A stretch of DNA of 64,000 nucleotides from Bacteroidia bacterium (GTDB taxonomy: Bacteria > Bacteroidota > Bacteroidia > J057): the NCBI GenBank assembly GCA_033391075.1, contig JAWPMV010000001.1:248001-312000 (forward strand), in the 5' to 3' direction. Positions 18,822 to 28,500 of the stretch are shown in pieces. The notes beneath the pieces were generated by a model. It was given only the letters and a program-made list of their open reading frames with translations, had not been told where the DNA came from and ran no database searches. How positions within the stretch are numbered: the stretch's first letter is position 1; each line of letters opens with the position of its first letter. Position numbers and translations under genes: made by a program.

Positions 18822-19255
18822 ACCGAAGGTGTTCTGGTGTTCATGTGTTCATGTGTTCTGGAAGGGATACAGGTCTGTAACATCAACTCCAACACTCCAA
18901 TACATTTAAGAATGCAGAACAAGGAACAAGGAATGGAGAAGGAAGAAGGGATGTGTTCTGGTGCGCCCGGGTTCATGCTGCTGGATGTAGCTAAACTGTT
19001 AGCTCGACTCCTAGACCCCAACACTCCAATACGTTCCTCCCAATTCCCATCTCCAACCAGAGTACCAGAACACGAGAACAAAGGAGCACCTATTCCCCGG
19101 CACCCAAACACCCAAACACCCAAACACACTCGCACACTAACACTTTTCAAAATCCCCCATATGGGCGATAGCTTTTCCCCGCAGTCTCTCCCACCTTTGT
19201 GATGACATACAAACATCACAGAATTTTTTAACCCTTATTACAAGACCCTAAGATC
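18822..19255. other. 434-base gene-free gap with octamer arms and duplicated segment
   Basis: This gap holds a four-unit GTGTTNNN arm at its left, a six-unit CACNNNNN arm at its right, and a 15-base direct repeat (CCAACACTCCAATAC) at 18889 and 19018. Open frames here are low-complexity and show no protein-like pattern. A CACCTTTG box near 19192 could be part of a promoter for the next gene. Confidence 0.6.
18829..19143. repeat. Long octamer element (element 4)
   Basis: GTGTT occurs at 18829, 18837, 18845 and 18853, starting 8 bases after the regulator stop codon. The complementary form occurs as CAC at 19101, 19109, 19117, 19125, 19133 and 19141. Both arms keep strict 8-base register. The 240-base interior contains two copies of a 15-base segment with the same AACAC flavour. 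Confidence 0.75.
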
Positions 19256-20302
19256 ATGAAGATTAAATTCATGCTGGTAGCCTTGTGCCTCAGTTTCCTG
19301 CTAACTGATATGGCTATCGCACAAAAAAATCCTTTTCTCAAAAAGCTGGAACGCAAAGCAAAACGCAAACTCGAACAAAGAGCCGAAAGAAAGGCTGACA
19401 AAGCCATGGACAAAGGCCTGGACAAAGTAGAAGATGGCCTGGATAAGTCCGTGAAGAAAAATAAAGACAAGAAAAAAGAAAGTACGGCAACAGCCTCGGA
19501 ATCTGCCTCTGCTACTATGGAGGGATCCGCCCAAAACGCTCCCGAAGCTAAGGAATCGAAACCTGCACCTCTGACAAAGGAAGAAGTTTCTTCCAAAGAA
19601 AGTAGAACTCCCATGTTTGGAGGGGGAGAAGAACCTAAACCCTTTACTGAAAACAACTTTGGAAATGAAGCCATCCGCGAGGAAGGAAGCATCGGCAAAG
19701 GCCCCTTTGGGATAGCTTCTGGTCGATATATCCAGATTAGCCGTACTCAAGCAAATATGATGGAATCGGTAGAACGAGATACCGTTACTTTCGCCCAACA
19801 CGGAAACCTACAGGAACGTCGTAACTCCTCTCGCCGCAAGATCGATATGATGGGCATCAAGCGAAATGAAGAGGGCAGTCTGCATATCATTCATCTCAAT
19901 GATTCTATTTATTCCCTCGATCGCCTGAAAGGCAAGGGGCATGTCATGAAAAACCCTTCCAAACAAATTTACCAGGGAATGTCCGAAGCACAGATGCAGG
20001 ACTTCGCAGAAGATATTCAAGCCGATATGAATACTAAGCGCGAACGTCTGGGGACGGATCGTGTTGCCGGGAAACTATGCGAGGTACTTGAATTTACCAC
20101 TTATACCGAAGATGGGAAGCTCATGATGATCACCCGTCTGTGGTGGTGGAGAGGGATGTTGATGAAAACGCATTCCCGAGGAATGGGAACTGAGATTCAA
20201 CAAGAGATCACAGAGATTCAGGCTGATATCTCCGTCAATTCAAGGGTTTTTCGCCCCAATCCCAAGGTAAAATATCGCAGTTTTTCTTTCGGCAACTATT
20301 AA
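19256..20302 (+). CDS. Exported DUF4412-like protein with charged helical region
   Basis: A 348-residue exported protein with signal peptide MKIKFMLVALCLSFLLTDMA cut near AIAQ. Residues about 28-85 are extremely rich in Lys, Arg, Asp and Glu (repeats such as KADKAMDKGLDKVEDGLDK) and likely form a long charged helix. A Ser/Ala/Glu-rich linker follows. The C-terminal 190 residues resemble DUF4412: a beta-rich domain with VAGKLCEVLEF and MMITRLWWWRG. Function unknown; such proteins are periplasmic or outer-membrane associated in Bacteroidota. It lies upstream of two further exported proteins in the same direction. Confidence 0.65.
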   Translation: MKIKFMLVALCLSFLLTDMAIAQKNPFLKKLERKAKRKLEQRAERKADKAMDKGLDKVEDGLDKSVKKNKDKKKESTATASESASATMEGSAQNAPEAKESKPAPLTKEEVSSKESRTPMFGGGEEPKPFTENNFGNEAIREEGSIGKGPFGIASGRYIQISRTQANMMESVERDTVTFAQHGNLQERRNSSRRKIDMMGIKRNEEGSLHIIHLNDSIYSLDRLKGKGHVMKNPSKQIYQGMSEAQMQDFAEDIQADMNTKRERLGTDRVAGKLCEVLEFTTYTEDGKLMMITRLWWWRGMLMKTHSRGMGTEIQQEITEIQADISVNSRVFRPNPKVKYRSFSFGNY

Positions 20303-20342
20303 TCAATCACCCTCATTTCAATCACACATAATCTATTTAGTC

Positions 20343-20912
20343 ATGAAAAATATCATCAAAATCAGTTTACTCATTCTTTCTATTACAGGATTTCTATCCA
20401 TGAGTAATCTTCAGGCTCAGGGATTTGAGCAAGGAAGTCTAAGCGTAAGTCCCGGAGTCAATATAGGCGGGTTAGGTTTCTATGGAAGTGGAACGGGATT
20501 ACCTATCGTTGCATCAGGAGAATACGGCATTCTCGATGTTTTAGGAGCGGGTCCTTATGTCGGCTTTGTAAACTATAATTTTGGAAGCGGAGCCAGTAAG
20601 TACAGCTATCGTTTCATCACAGTTGGCGTAAGAGGAGACTTCCATTACAGCAAATTGCTTGAGGAGTTGTTGGAGTCAAACCTGAACTCTGATAAGCTGG
20701 ACCTATATGTTGCCCTTTTATTGGGATATCAGACGGCCAGTTATTCGGGTCCTGACGGGAGTGTATTTAGAGGCGCATTTAATAATCGCGGGAATTCAGG
20801 ATTAGCAGTTGGAGGGCGTTTTTACTTTAGTGAAAAGCTGGCAGTATATGCAGAAGTTGGACGTATCCTGTATGGTTCTCTTAATCTGGGATTGACTTTG
20901 AAATTGAAATAA
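20343..20912 (+). CDS. Outer-membrane beta-barrel protein
   Basis: A 189-residue protein with a signal peptide (MKNIIKISLLILSITGFLSM, cut near LQAQ). The mature part alternates polar and hydrophobic residues in short strands (SVSPGVNIGGLGFYG, YVGFVNYNFG, FITVGVRGDFHY, YVALLLGYQTASY, LAVGGRFYF, NLGLTLKLK). This predicts a small eight-stranded barrel of the opacity/OmpW type, and the C-terminal strand ends without an aromatic residue. It starts 40 bases after the previous gene, so the two may be co-transcribed. A strong terminator follows at 20931. Role unknown. Confidence 0.75.
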   Translation: MKNIIKISLLILSITGFLSMSNLQAQGFEQGSLSVSPGVNIGGLGFYGSGTGLPIVASGEYGILDVLGAGPYVGFVNYNFGSGASKYSYRFITVGVRGDFHYSKLLEELLESNLNSDKLDLYVALLLGYQTASYSGPDGSVFRGAFNNRGNSGLAVGGRFYFSEKLAVYAEVGRILYGSLNLGLTLKLK

Positions 20913-20930
20913 CGAATTGTGATAAGGTGT

Positions 20931-20969
20931 GGGAGAGGGGCTTTGGATATGCCTTTCTCCCTTTTTTTT
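20931..20969 (+). terminator. Rho-independent terminator after barrel gene
   Basis: GGGAGAGGGGC pairs with GCCTTTCTCCC (two G-T wobbles) around a nine-base loop and is followed at once by eight T. It lies 19 bases after the stop codon at 20912. Confidence 0.85.
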
Positions 20970-21028
20970 GTTTTGTCATTTATTGGGGTGTTTCCATCTT
21001 TTTTAGAAAAAGATGGAGTCAAAAATCG

Positions 21029-21079
21029 CAGAGCCCAAAGCCAGCCGCGCATGCCGTCCCGTCTCCCGATGGGCTCTGC
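21029..21079. repeat. GC-rich palindromic intergenic element
   Basis: GCAGAGCCCA at 21029-21038 and TGGGCTCTGC at 21070-21079 are perfect 10-base inverted repeats enclosing about 31 bases that are much richer in G+C than the surroundings (CAGCCGCGCATGCCGTCCCG type). It codes for nothing recognisable and looks like a dispersed palindromic repeat. Confidence 0.6.
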
Positions 21080-21126
21080 AGGGCCAGCGCTCCTGAGTAT
21101 TTTCCTGTATGGCACGGCACAACTAC

Positions 21127-21155
21127 AACACTACAACACTATAACACTATAACAC
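21127..21155. repeat. AACACNNN octamer array, four units (element 5)
   Basis: AACAC at 21127, 21135, 21143 and 21151 in exact 8-base register. It lies 33 bases before the start codon of the M43 protease and reads AACAC on the coding strand, fitting the before-start polarity of the family. Confidence 0.8.
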
Positions 21156-21187
21156 TCAAATACTTCTTTTCTTTTTATTTTACTTCA

Positions 21188-22279
21188 ATGAAAACCTCAG
21201 TAAGCCTCGTGCTGCTTTTCGCTATGCTAGCTGGAATACAGGCGCAATCCGGCAAGGGAAAATGTGGAAGTGATGCCCATTTCCTGAATATGCTAAATAC
21301 CAATCCTCAGATAAAGAGTGAATGGGAGGAAAGCTATAAAAAATTGTCTGTGGGGGAAAGTGTAGATCAGGATCAACAAGGAAGGATCGCCGGCATGGTA
21401 CCTAATCCTACCCCTTATGACAGCCTGGTGCCAGAAAAGATTTCTGTGCCCATTGTCTTTCACATTATTGCTCCAACCGAAGATCATCCTGCCAATATTA
21501 GCGATGAGCAGATTCTGGATCAATTGGATGAGTTGAACCGGGCCTTTGCTCAGGAAGATTATTCCAATACATCTTTGTTTCCATCGCTTTGGTATGATCG
21601 ATATGCCCGAAACACGGGTATTCGATTTTGTTTAGCAAATCGAGACCCGAAAGGAAATCCCACCAAAGGTATTACGAGACGCTTTAATGAGGTTCCATCC
21701 TATACCTATCAAAATGGGGTAGCGGATGATGCCATGAAATACAGCAATCAGCGCGGACAGGATGCCTGGCCCAAAGAGGATTATCTCAATGTTTGGGTGG
21801 TAGTTTTGGCGAATAATTCCGAGGCACTCGGATGGGCAACTTATCCAATAGATGGCTATGATGAAGATGAATATGGAATCGTTGTGGGCTACCGAAATTT
21901 CGGACCGGGGGGAACGGCTGCACCTCCTTTTGAATTAGGAAGAACTCTGATTCATGAAGCAGGCCATTATTTAGGACTCATGCATACCTGGGGCATGTAC
22001 GAAAATGACTGCATGTATGATGATTTGATTGATGATACGTCCGAGCAGGCTTCTCCAAATTTCAGCTGTGATATGACCGTAACACCGAGCGGTGGCCTCG
22101 CCCCTCCCTGGACCACGACCTGTGATGGCCAGCGAGATATGCTTCAAAATTTTATGAATGCCTCTGCTGATGCTTGTAATACTTTCTTTACCCAGGAACA
22201 GGCGAGTCAAATGAAGTCGACTTTACAGGCAGGCGGCTATTGGTATAGTTTGTTTCTTTCGACGAAGGGCTGTAATTGA
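21188..22279 (+). CDS. Secreted M43-family zinc metalloprotease
   Basis: The open frame runs further upstream through repeat DNA, but the ATG at 21188 gives a clean signal peptide (MKTSVSLVLLFAMLAGIQAQ) and 363 residues. The zinc motif HEAGHYLGLMHTW begins at residue 256, matching HExxHxxGxxH of metzincins, and FMNAS near the end serves as the Met-turn. These are hallmarks of the M43 (pappalysin-like) peptidases, which are widely secreted by Bacteroidota for protein digestion. No C-terminal T9SS domain is visible, so it may stay periplasmic or be released by another route. Cysteines near the C-terminus could form disulphides. An AACAC octamer array precedes the gene. Confidence 0.88.
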   Translation: MKTSVSLVLLFAMLAGIQAQSGKGKCGSDAHFLNMLNTNPQIKSEWEESYKKLSVGESVDQDQQGRIAGMVPNPTPYDSLVPEKISVPIVFHIIAPTEDHPANISDEQILDQLDELNRAFAQEDYSNTSLFPSLWYDRYARNTGIRFCLANRDPKGNPTKGITRRFNEVPSYTYQNGVADDAMKYSNQRGQDAWPKEDYLNVWVVVLANNSEALGWATYPIDGYDEDEYGIVVGYRNFGPGGTAAPPFELGRTLIHEAGHYLGLMHTWGMYENDCMYDDLIDDTSEQASPNFSCDMTVTPSGGLAPPWTTTCDGQRDMLQNFMNASADACNTFFTQEQASQMKSTLQAGGYWYSLFLSTKGCN

Positions 22280-22291
22280 GCAAACATAATG

Positions 22292-22397
22292 CATGTCTTT
22301 GCGAGCCTGTAATACAGGCGAAGCAATCCCCTTCTTTCCTTATTGCCATTTGAGTCAAGGAGATTGCTTCGCTCTTTACAAGAGCTCGCAATGACAG
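22292..22397. repeat. Nested palindrome of the GCGAAGCAATC family
   Basis: Two roughly 38-base arms are near-perfect inverted copies. Each contains TTGCGAGC, then a small internal hairpin (GCCTGTAATACAGGC left, GCTCTTGTAAAGAGC right), then GCGAAGCAATC. The whole can fold as a cruciform. It lies between two convergent genes and probably also stops transcription. This motif type is dispersed in many bacterial genomes. Confidence 0.75.
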
Positions 22398-22433
22398 CTC
22401 TGCTGATTGGGCTTTCGCAATGAAATACTATGC

Positions 22434-25265
22434 TTATTTAATCACCAATCTCTTACTTATGATCTGATCTTCAGCCTCTACTTGTATGGTGTAGATAGCA
22501 GGTGCCCAATCACTGGTATTGAGGTTGAGGCTTTTTTCTGAAGCTCCCAATTCCTTTTGGAACATCAATCTACCATCCATAGAAAGGATTTTGACAAATT
22601 TATTTCCGTCTCCATATTGAACGGAGAGATTTATATTGTCCTTCCCTGGATTGGGGTAGATGCTCAAACCCAGGCTTTGGGTTTGGCTCAAGAGCTCGAC
22701 TACTTTGGAGAACTCAAATTTACCATCGATATCTATCTGTTTAAGTCGATAGAATATTTTCGTGCCGTTTTTCAGGCCTTGTAGCTCCGTATCCCGGAAT
22801 TCATAGCTTTGAATAATGCTTGAGTTTCCTTTAGCATCGACTTTACCCAGTGCTTCAAAGGTTCCTGTATTCTCGATCATTCGTTGGACCTGGAAATGAC
22901 TGGCATTGATTTCAAGCGCCGTTTCCCAGCTCAATAAGCCTTCATTTCCCTGCCATACCGCATCGAAAGCTACCCATTCTACCGGAAGGAAAACCTGTGC
23001 TCTCCAGTCTCTGTCTGCACCCCCATCATAGATAGGGTGGCTGGCTGGGGAAAGTCCTCCATTTGTAGCATCTGTAGAGGCAGTATTATTATCATAGCCA
23101 TCGTCAAGGCCGTCATTATCAGAGTCAATGCCTGTAGGTAAACCCGTATTGGATAGAGAGGATATATCAGCCACATTATCTCCATTGGTATCATGGCCTT
23201 CTATTGCATCAAGTTGCTTGTCTCCATCTGCATCCGTATCCAGGTAATCAGCCCCTCCTTCTGTATCAGTATTGACCGGATCTATTCCATTTCCTCCGAA
23301 AGAAGAACTATTGTCATAGGTATTATCTATCCCATCAGAATCTGTATCTGAATTTGCAGGGGCCTGATAGCTTGAGGTAGCCTGAGCTTCTGTATTGTCT
23401 ACGATGCCATCATTGTCTGCATCAATATCAAGGAAGTCTGGCTTGCCGTCTAAATCTGTGTCTCCATTAGGATATCCGCTATCGGGTGTACCATTATTAT
23501 CAGTATCAGAAGAAGTGGATATCAAAGAATTGGCAGTATTTTCTGCAGTCCCATCATTTCCTACATCTCCATCTACACCATCCGCATACCCATCTGTATC
23601 AATATCTGTACTGTAGTTATCTATGATCCCATTGGCATCGCTGTCGCTTCCTCCAGCTTCTATCACATCTGTAATCCCATCGCCATCGGCATCCAGATCC
23701 AACCAATTCGGGAGATTATCCTGATCAAAATCCCCATCCGTATTATTGATACCATCTCCATCCGTATCCAGGAGACTCGTAGTACTTCCGTTTGTGGTTT
23801 CAAAACCATCGAGCAAGCCATCATTATCTGTATCCGTACTATAGTCTCCTCTTCCATCTCCGTCATCATCTGCTCCCCCCGCTTCAACGAGGTCTGGTAT
23901 GCCGTCATTGTCTGAATCCAGATCGAGGAAATCAGGTACCCCATCACTGTCTTTATCCAGAGAAGAACAAACCCCTTGCGCATTCAAGCTACAATAATCT
24001 GAATCGGCATAATTAACAGTACCATCTCCATCACTATCAAGAGCAGGATCTGCGCTCAGGCAATCCATACTTCTTCCGATTATGCTAAGGTTATGTGTAG
24101 CACTGCTACCAAAGTTTCCATTCACAGGACCGATAAGGATATTTCCATCCAGTTTTACCTGATAATATCCTGCGTTTGAACAACAAACCCCATCTCCATA
24201 AGAATCAAGAATATTAAAGGTATAGGTGTCTTCCGGAGCCGGATCATAGGTAGCAGTTGCTAGTGTATTGTTATCTGAACTTCCGTAAACCCCACTACTC
24301 AATACCGTGCTTCCTGCGCTATTCTTCAGCGTCCAGGATGTTTCGCTTGCATAGCCATCCAATTGAACTTCGACCTCAATTTTACCAGTGGCAGCAATTG
24401 TTTGAATCTCACAAAGCTCTTCTATATCGGGGATGCCATCATTGTCATCATCTATATCAATTACATCCAGAATACCATCATCATCAGTATCCACTACACT
24501 CATACAAAAATCAATATTGCCCATCCCGATTCCATGAACACCTCCTCCGCATATATCGCATTCTGTCCACTTAATTACGATTTGATCTATATAGGTCGCA
24601 TTTGCAAAATGAACACCTACATAAGCATTATTGCTACTTGTACTTCCTCCCGTTGCGTCCACAACTCCATTACCTTCATCTTCCCAGCTTGGAGAATCAT
24701 TATTTGTGAAATAGGGGATTATGTTTGCCCCTCCAGCAGAAGGGACTGCATAGATGCTGAGTTTATCTCCACTATAGGAAGAACCGTTAACATGGTAGAG
24801 GTCAAAAGCAACATTGGCCGGGATTGCCGGACTTATATCGATCGTTAAAACGATTTTTTCACTCCCGCTAAAGCCAGAGCTCACATACATACTCAGCGCA
24901 TCTATCGTTTCACTGGGGAAATAATCCTGAATATTAGGGGTTGTCCCTGTGCCGATGGAGCTGAATTTACTGGTATTGCCCGTATAGGTAAAATCAAAGC
25001 TGACGCCTGAACCATCGACATTGCTAAATGAGTTACTAAGATTTCCATTCGTCCATGAAAGGGTACTCCAATCGAGGGTATAGGGCGCTGTTCCTCCTGC
25101 ACAGACGGGGCTATTGTGAATATCCAGACTGGCATTTATTTTATATACTTTTACGATCCCGGCGATCCCTGCTGCGATTATTGCAGAGACAATGATCCGA
25201 AGAAGCAGCTTTTGTTTGTTTTTGAGAGAAGGGAATTGTCTTAAAGAACCTTGCTTGCTTTCCAT
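22434..25265 (-). CDS. Giant surface protein with TSP3 repeats and T9SS sorting domain
   Basis: A 943-residue protein. A hydrophobic anchor or signal (residues about 22-42) follows an unusually long polar N-region. A beta-rich N-terminal domain comes next, then a first TSP3 repeat ([20 protein letters not shown]), a cysteine-pair module around DSYGDGVCCSNAGYY (354-368), and a run of roughly a dozen calcium-binding TSP3 repeats. Near residue 770 a domain starting with PVEWVAFDAVW contains ETALEINASHFQVQR, the fibronectin-like module that commonly precedes sorting domains. The last 75 residues form a type A T9SS sorting domain (LSIYPNPGKDNINL, YTIQVEA, KRLVIK). It should be exported through T9SS and anchored or released. 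Function unknown, likely adhesion or surface structure. Confidence 0.85.
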   Translation of the reverse strand: MESKQGSLRQFPSLKNKQKLLLRIIVSAIIAAGIAGIVKVYKINASLDIHNSPVCAGGTAPYTLDWSTLSWTNGNLSNSFSNVDGSGVSFDFTYTGNTSKFSSIGTGTTPNIQDYFPSETIDALSMYVSSGFSGSEKIVLTIDISPAIPANVAFDLYHVNGSSYSGDKLSIYAVPSAGGANIIPYFTNNDSPSWEDEGNGVVDATGGSTSSNNAYVGVHFANATYIDQIVIKWTECDICGGGVHGIGMGNIDFCMSVVDTDDDGILDVIDIDDDNDGIPDIEELCEIQTIAATGKIEVEVQLDGYASETSWTLKNSAGSTVLSSGVYGSSDNNTLATATYDPAPEDTYTFNILDSYGDGVCCSNAGYYQVKLDGNILIGPVNGNFGSSATHNLSIIGRSMDCLSADPALDSDGDGTVNYADSDYCSLNAQGVCSSLDKDSDGVPDFLDLDSDNDGIPDLVEAGGADDDGDGRGDYSTDTDNDGLLDGFETTNGSTTSLLDTDGDGINNTDGDFDQDNLPNWLDLDADGDGITDVIEAGGSDSDANGIIDNYSTDIDTDGYADGVDGDVGNDGTAENTANSLISTSSDTDNNGTPDSGYPNGDTDLDGKPDFLDIDADNDGIVDNTEAQATSSYQAPANSDTDSDGIDNTYDNSSSFGGNGIDPVNTDTEGGADYLDTDADGDKQLDAIEGHDTNGDNVADISSLSNTGLPTGIDSDNDGLDDGYDNNTASTDATNGGLSPASHPIYDGGADRDWRAQVFLPVEWVAFDAVWQGNEGLLSWETALEINASHFQVQRMIENTGTFEALGKVDAKGNSSIIQSYEFRDTELQGLKNGTKIFYRLKQIDIDGKFEFSKVVELLSQTQSLGLSIYPNPGKDNINLSVQYGDGNKFVKILSMDGRLMFQKELGASEKSLNLNTSDWAPAIYTIQVEAEDQIISKRLVIK

Positions 25266-25569
25266 TTTTCTATTGCTCGTTCACCAGGCCGAATGATTCA
25301 GCCCTGACTAAACATTTTATACCCTGCGCAAACACTTTTCTACAATGATTTTAACAGTTCGGATTAATTCGTGCCAAGCAAGTCAAGAAAAGAAATCAAA
25401 GTGTTTATTTAGGTATAAAATCTAATTGTAAAAATATTTGATTGTCCGTTTAATTTCCTGGTCATTTTAATACTTGTCTTACATCATAATTTCAGGGCTA
25501 ATCCTGAAACAACTTCAGCCTCATTTCCCGGAAAAGAATGGAGGCTGAAGTTGTTTAAATACTGAATTT
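25266..25569. other. 304-base gap between two giant surface genes
   Basis: AT-rich, with a strong terminator at its right end for the gene at 25570 and presumably the promoter of the gene at 22434 at its left. No open frame, RNA gene or repeat beyond the terminator is visible. Confidence 0.6.
25507..25556 (-). terminator. Sixteen-base-pair hairpin after the FG-GAP giant gene
   Basis: AAACAACTTCAGCCTC and GAGGCTGAAGTTGTTT are perfect inverted repeats enclosing 18 bases, 14 bases beyond the stop codon at 25570. The stem itself ends in TTGTTT on the minus strand, which supplies a partial U tail. Confidence 0.75.
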
Positions 25570-28500
25570 CTAATCTGTTTTTATCAGGCTAATGCTTTGC
25601 GAAGCTGTTTCTGTTTCAATTGAAAGTACATAGCTGCCTGCCGGGAAATTTTGAATACCGATTCGTTTGTCAATGACTCCCGGCTTTTCAATTCTTTCTT
25701 TGTACACTTCGGTCCCTCCTGTATTTAGGATTCGGAGTACATAAGCACTTTCAGTTCCTCCCCTCACTTCTACATTGACGAAATCTTTAGCTGGATTTGG
25801 ATAAACTTTCAATTTCAAAGGGCTCGCTTCTAGGCTTAATTCTACAAGCTTGGAGTATTCAAAGGCCCCATCCATATCTATTTGTTTGATCCGATAAAAA
25901 TATCTTGTGTCAGTAGGCTTCTTATTCAACATCATATCCCTGAATTCGTATTGCATGATCTCCTGGGAAGTTCCTGCGGCCTCTACTGAACCTATGGTTT
26001 CGAAGACTTGTTGTCCATTTCTACTTCTTTGAATCTGGAAATAGCTACTATTGATTTCCTGTGCGGTAGACCAGTTGAGTAAGCTGTAAGATTCCATCCA
26101 TTTTGCATCGAAGGAAAGCCATTCGACCGGGAAGAATACCTGTACTCGCCAATCTCTGTCAGAGCCTCCGTCATTGGCTGGGTGGCTCATGGGTTCAAGA
26201 CTGGTATTGGTTGGGTCCCGGGATACAGTATTATTATCATACCCATCATCGAGGCCATCTCCATCTATATCATTTCCCGTCGGGACACCTGTATTGGCCG
26301 GGCTACCAGAATCAGCTGTATTATTGAGGTCTGAGTCGTGACCTTCTATATTATCAGGTCTGAGGTCTCCATCAGAATCATCATCCAGATAGTCAGGAGT
26401 CGAATCTGTATCTGTGTCTTCAGGATCTACTCCACTTCCTCCAAAACTTGCATCATTGTCATCATAGACATTATCAATTCCATCTCTGTCGTCGTCAGAA
26501 CCGCTGGGAGATTCATAAGCATCTGTTTCCTGTGCTTCAGAATTATCCACGATTCCATCTCCATCGGCATCGATGTCCAGATGATTAGGATTTCCATCAC
26601 TATCTGAATCATCATTGGGGTATCCAGCATCAGGAAGACCATCTGAATTGGTGTCAGCAGAGGTGAGTAAAATGGCCTGGGAAGAATTTTCGGCAGCACC
26701 ATCATTCCCTACATCTCCATCCACTGCATCTCCATAGCCATCATCATCATTATCTGTGGCATATCCATCAATCAATCCATCATTATTGCTATCTGAACCT
26801 CCTGCTTCTATGACGTCTACGATCCCATCTCCATCGGCATCCAGATCCGCCCAATTAGGGAATCCGTCTCCATCCAGATCTCCATTATTTTCATTCGCCC
26901 CATTTCCATCTTTGTCAAACATACTCGAAGTATTTCCCGCTGCCGTTTCAAAGATATCCACCAGGCCGTCTCCATCTGTTTCCGTTCGATTATCAGCCAG
27001 TCCATCCCCATTTACATCAGCTCCTCCTGCTTCTACGATATCTGGTATACCGTCATTGTCAGCGTCTAAATCCAGGTGATTGTATATACCGTCTTCGTCA
27101 GAATCACATTCGAGATAAATTCCAAAACCCACGGCCTGACCTCCATTACTATTGATTTCAATAGAAAAAACGGTAGCATTTTCTACATAGAATACACTAT
27201 TGCCTGTACTGCTGGTTTCTGTATCCGTGATATTGAGGCTTTGGGTTCCTGTTCCGGTGAAAGTTGCTCCTGCTCCATAGTGTTCCAGGACTTTCCAGCT
27301 TCCCTGATTTGTTACCGCTTTTATGTATTCTCCTACACCATCTGTAGATTCTCCATCCACCAAAACATAATCCGGATAAACCGTCTTTCCATTCTTTGTA
27401 GCCTGGAAAGTGATGGCAAAGGAAACATCATCAGAATTAGAGCCTCCGGAATGAAATACTTCAGCAGTGCCATCTGTATTATACAGATTATATATGCGCG
27501 CTCCACTCCAGGTGTTCATATCGTCTGGTAAATAGCGTTCACCCCCCTGATTTCCGAGGTTTACGACATTGCTAATCGTTGCAGTAATTTGTGTGCCATC
27601 CCCAAGGCTGAAACTTTGACTATCTCCATCATCCAGGCCATCCGTGAAATCAGATCCTGTCCAATTGAACCAGTAGATATTGTCCTGATAAGTACCGCTT
27701 CCACTGCTAGAATTTGCTACTGCCGGATTTGTACAATATTGTTCTATGGCATCCGGAACTCCATCGTCATCATCATCGATGTCATCATTGTCCAGTATCC
27801 CATCTTTATCTGCGTCCTGACAAGCTGAGGATAGAGAAGCATCCGTATCATAAATTACTACGGTTTGATTACTGAAATCCGATGGGACCATACTTCTTTC
27901 TATGATCTTTCTGGTACCATTTACACTTACGAAATGGACTTCAATATTGTAGGTAGTGTCCGGCCCAAAAGGGAGCCCAAAGTGTACAAGGTCCGGGGCA
28001 TCCGTTCCGTGTCCGGAAGTTGTGGGGACTTCTCTGATACCACTAATTACAGTTCCCTGACAATCCTTTAGGATTACATTGGCACCAATAGCGGATCTGT
28101 AAAGCCCACCGCTAAGACTGATCCTCGCATCCACTTTGAGGTAGTTATCATCACCAAGGGCATTTCTCCAAAGCTGATTGGATTTCCCTTTCATATTTAC
28201 ATAGAGGTCGAGGTCTCCATCATTATCATAGTCAGCAAAACCAACGCCCTCTCCATTTCCATTTAAGTCAATTCCACTGTTCTCCCGGCTAAATGAAAGA
28301 CTGCCTCCATCAGGGGTGTAATTGAGGAAGAGATAGCCATCACCACTATCATCAGAAAGGAAAAGGTCCACTTTTCCATCATTATTCACATCACCGACTG
28401 CTGCTCCATCTATACCGGAAGCTGGGGCAGTGATCAAGGCAGATGCCCAGGGTTCACCATCTCCGCTTCCTCCATTGCTAGCTGCCAAAGTACCCGTTCC

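Noticed and set aside
18752-19219. Open frames on both strands in the octamer-rich gap
   Set aside because: They translate low-complexity repeat DNA and the end of the regulator gene; no family resemblance or start context.
20822-21115. Minus-strand 97-residue frame
   Set aside because: It spans the end of the barrel gene, the terminator and the GC-rich palindrome; it is better explained as repeat DNA.
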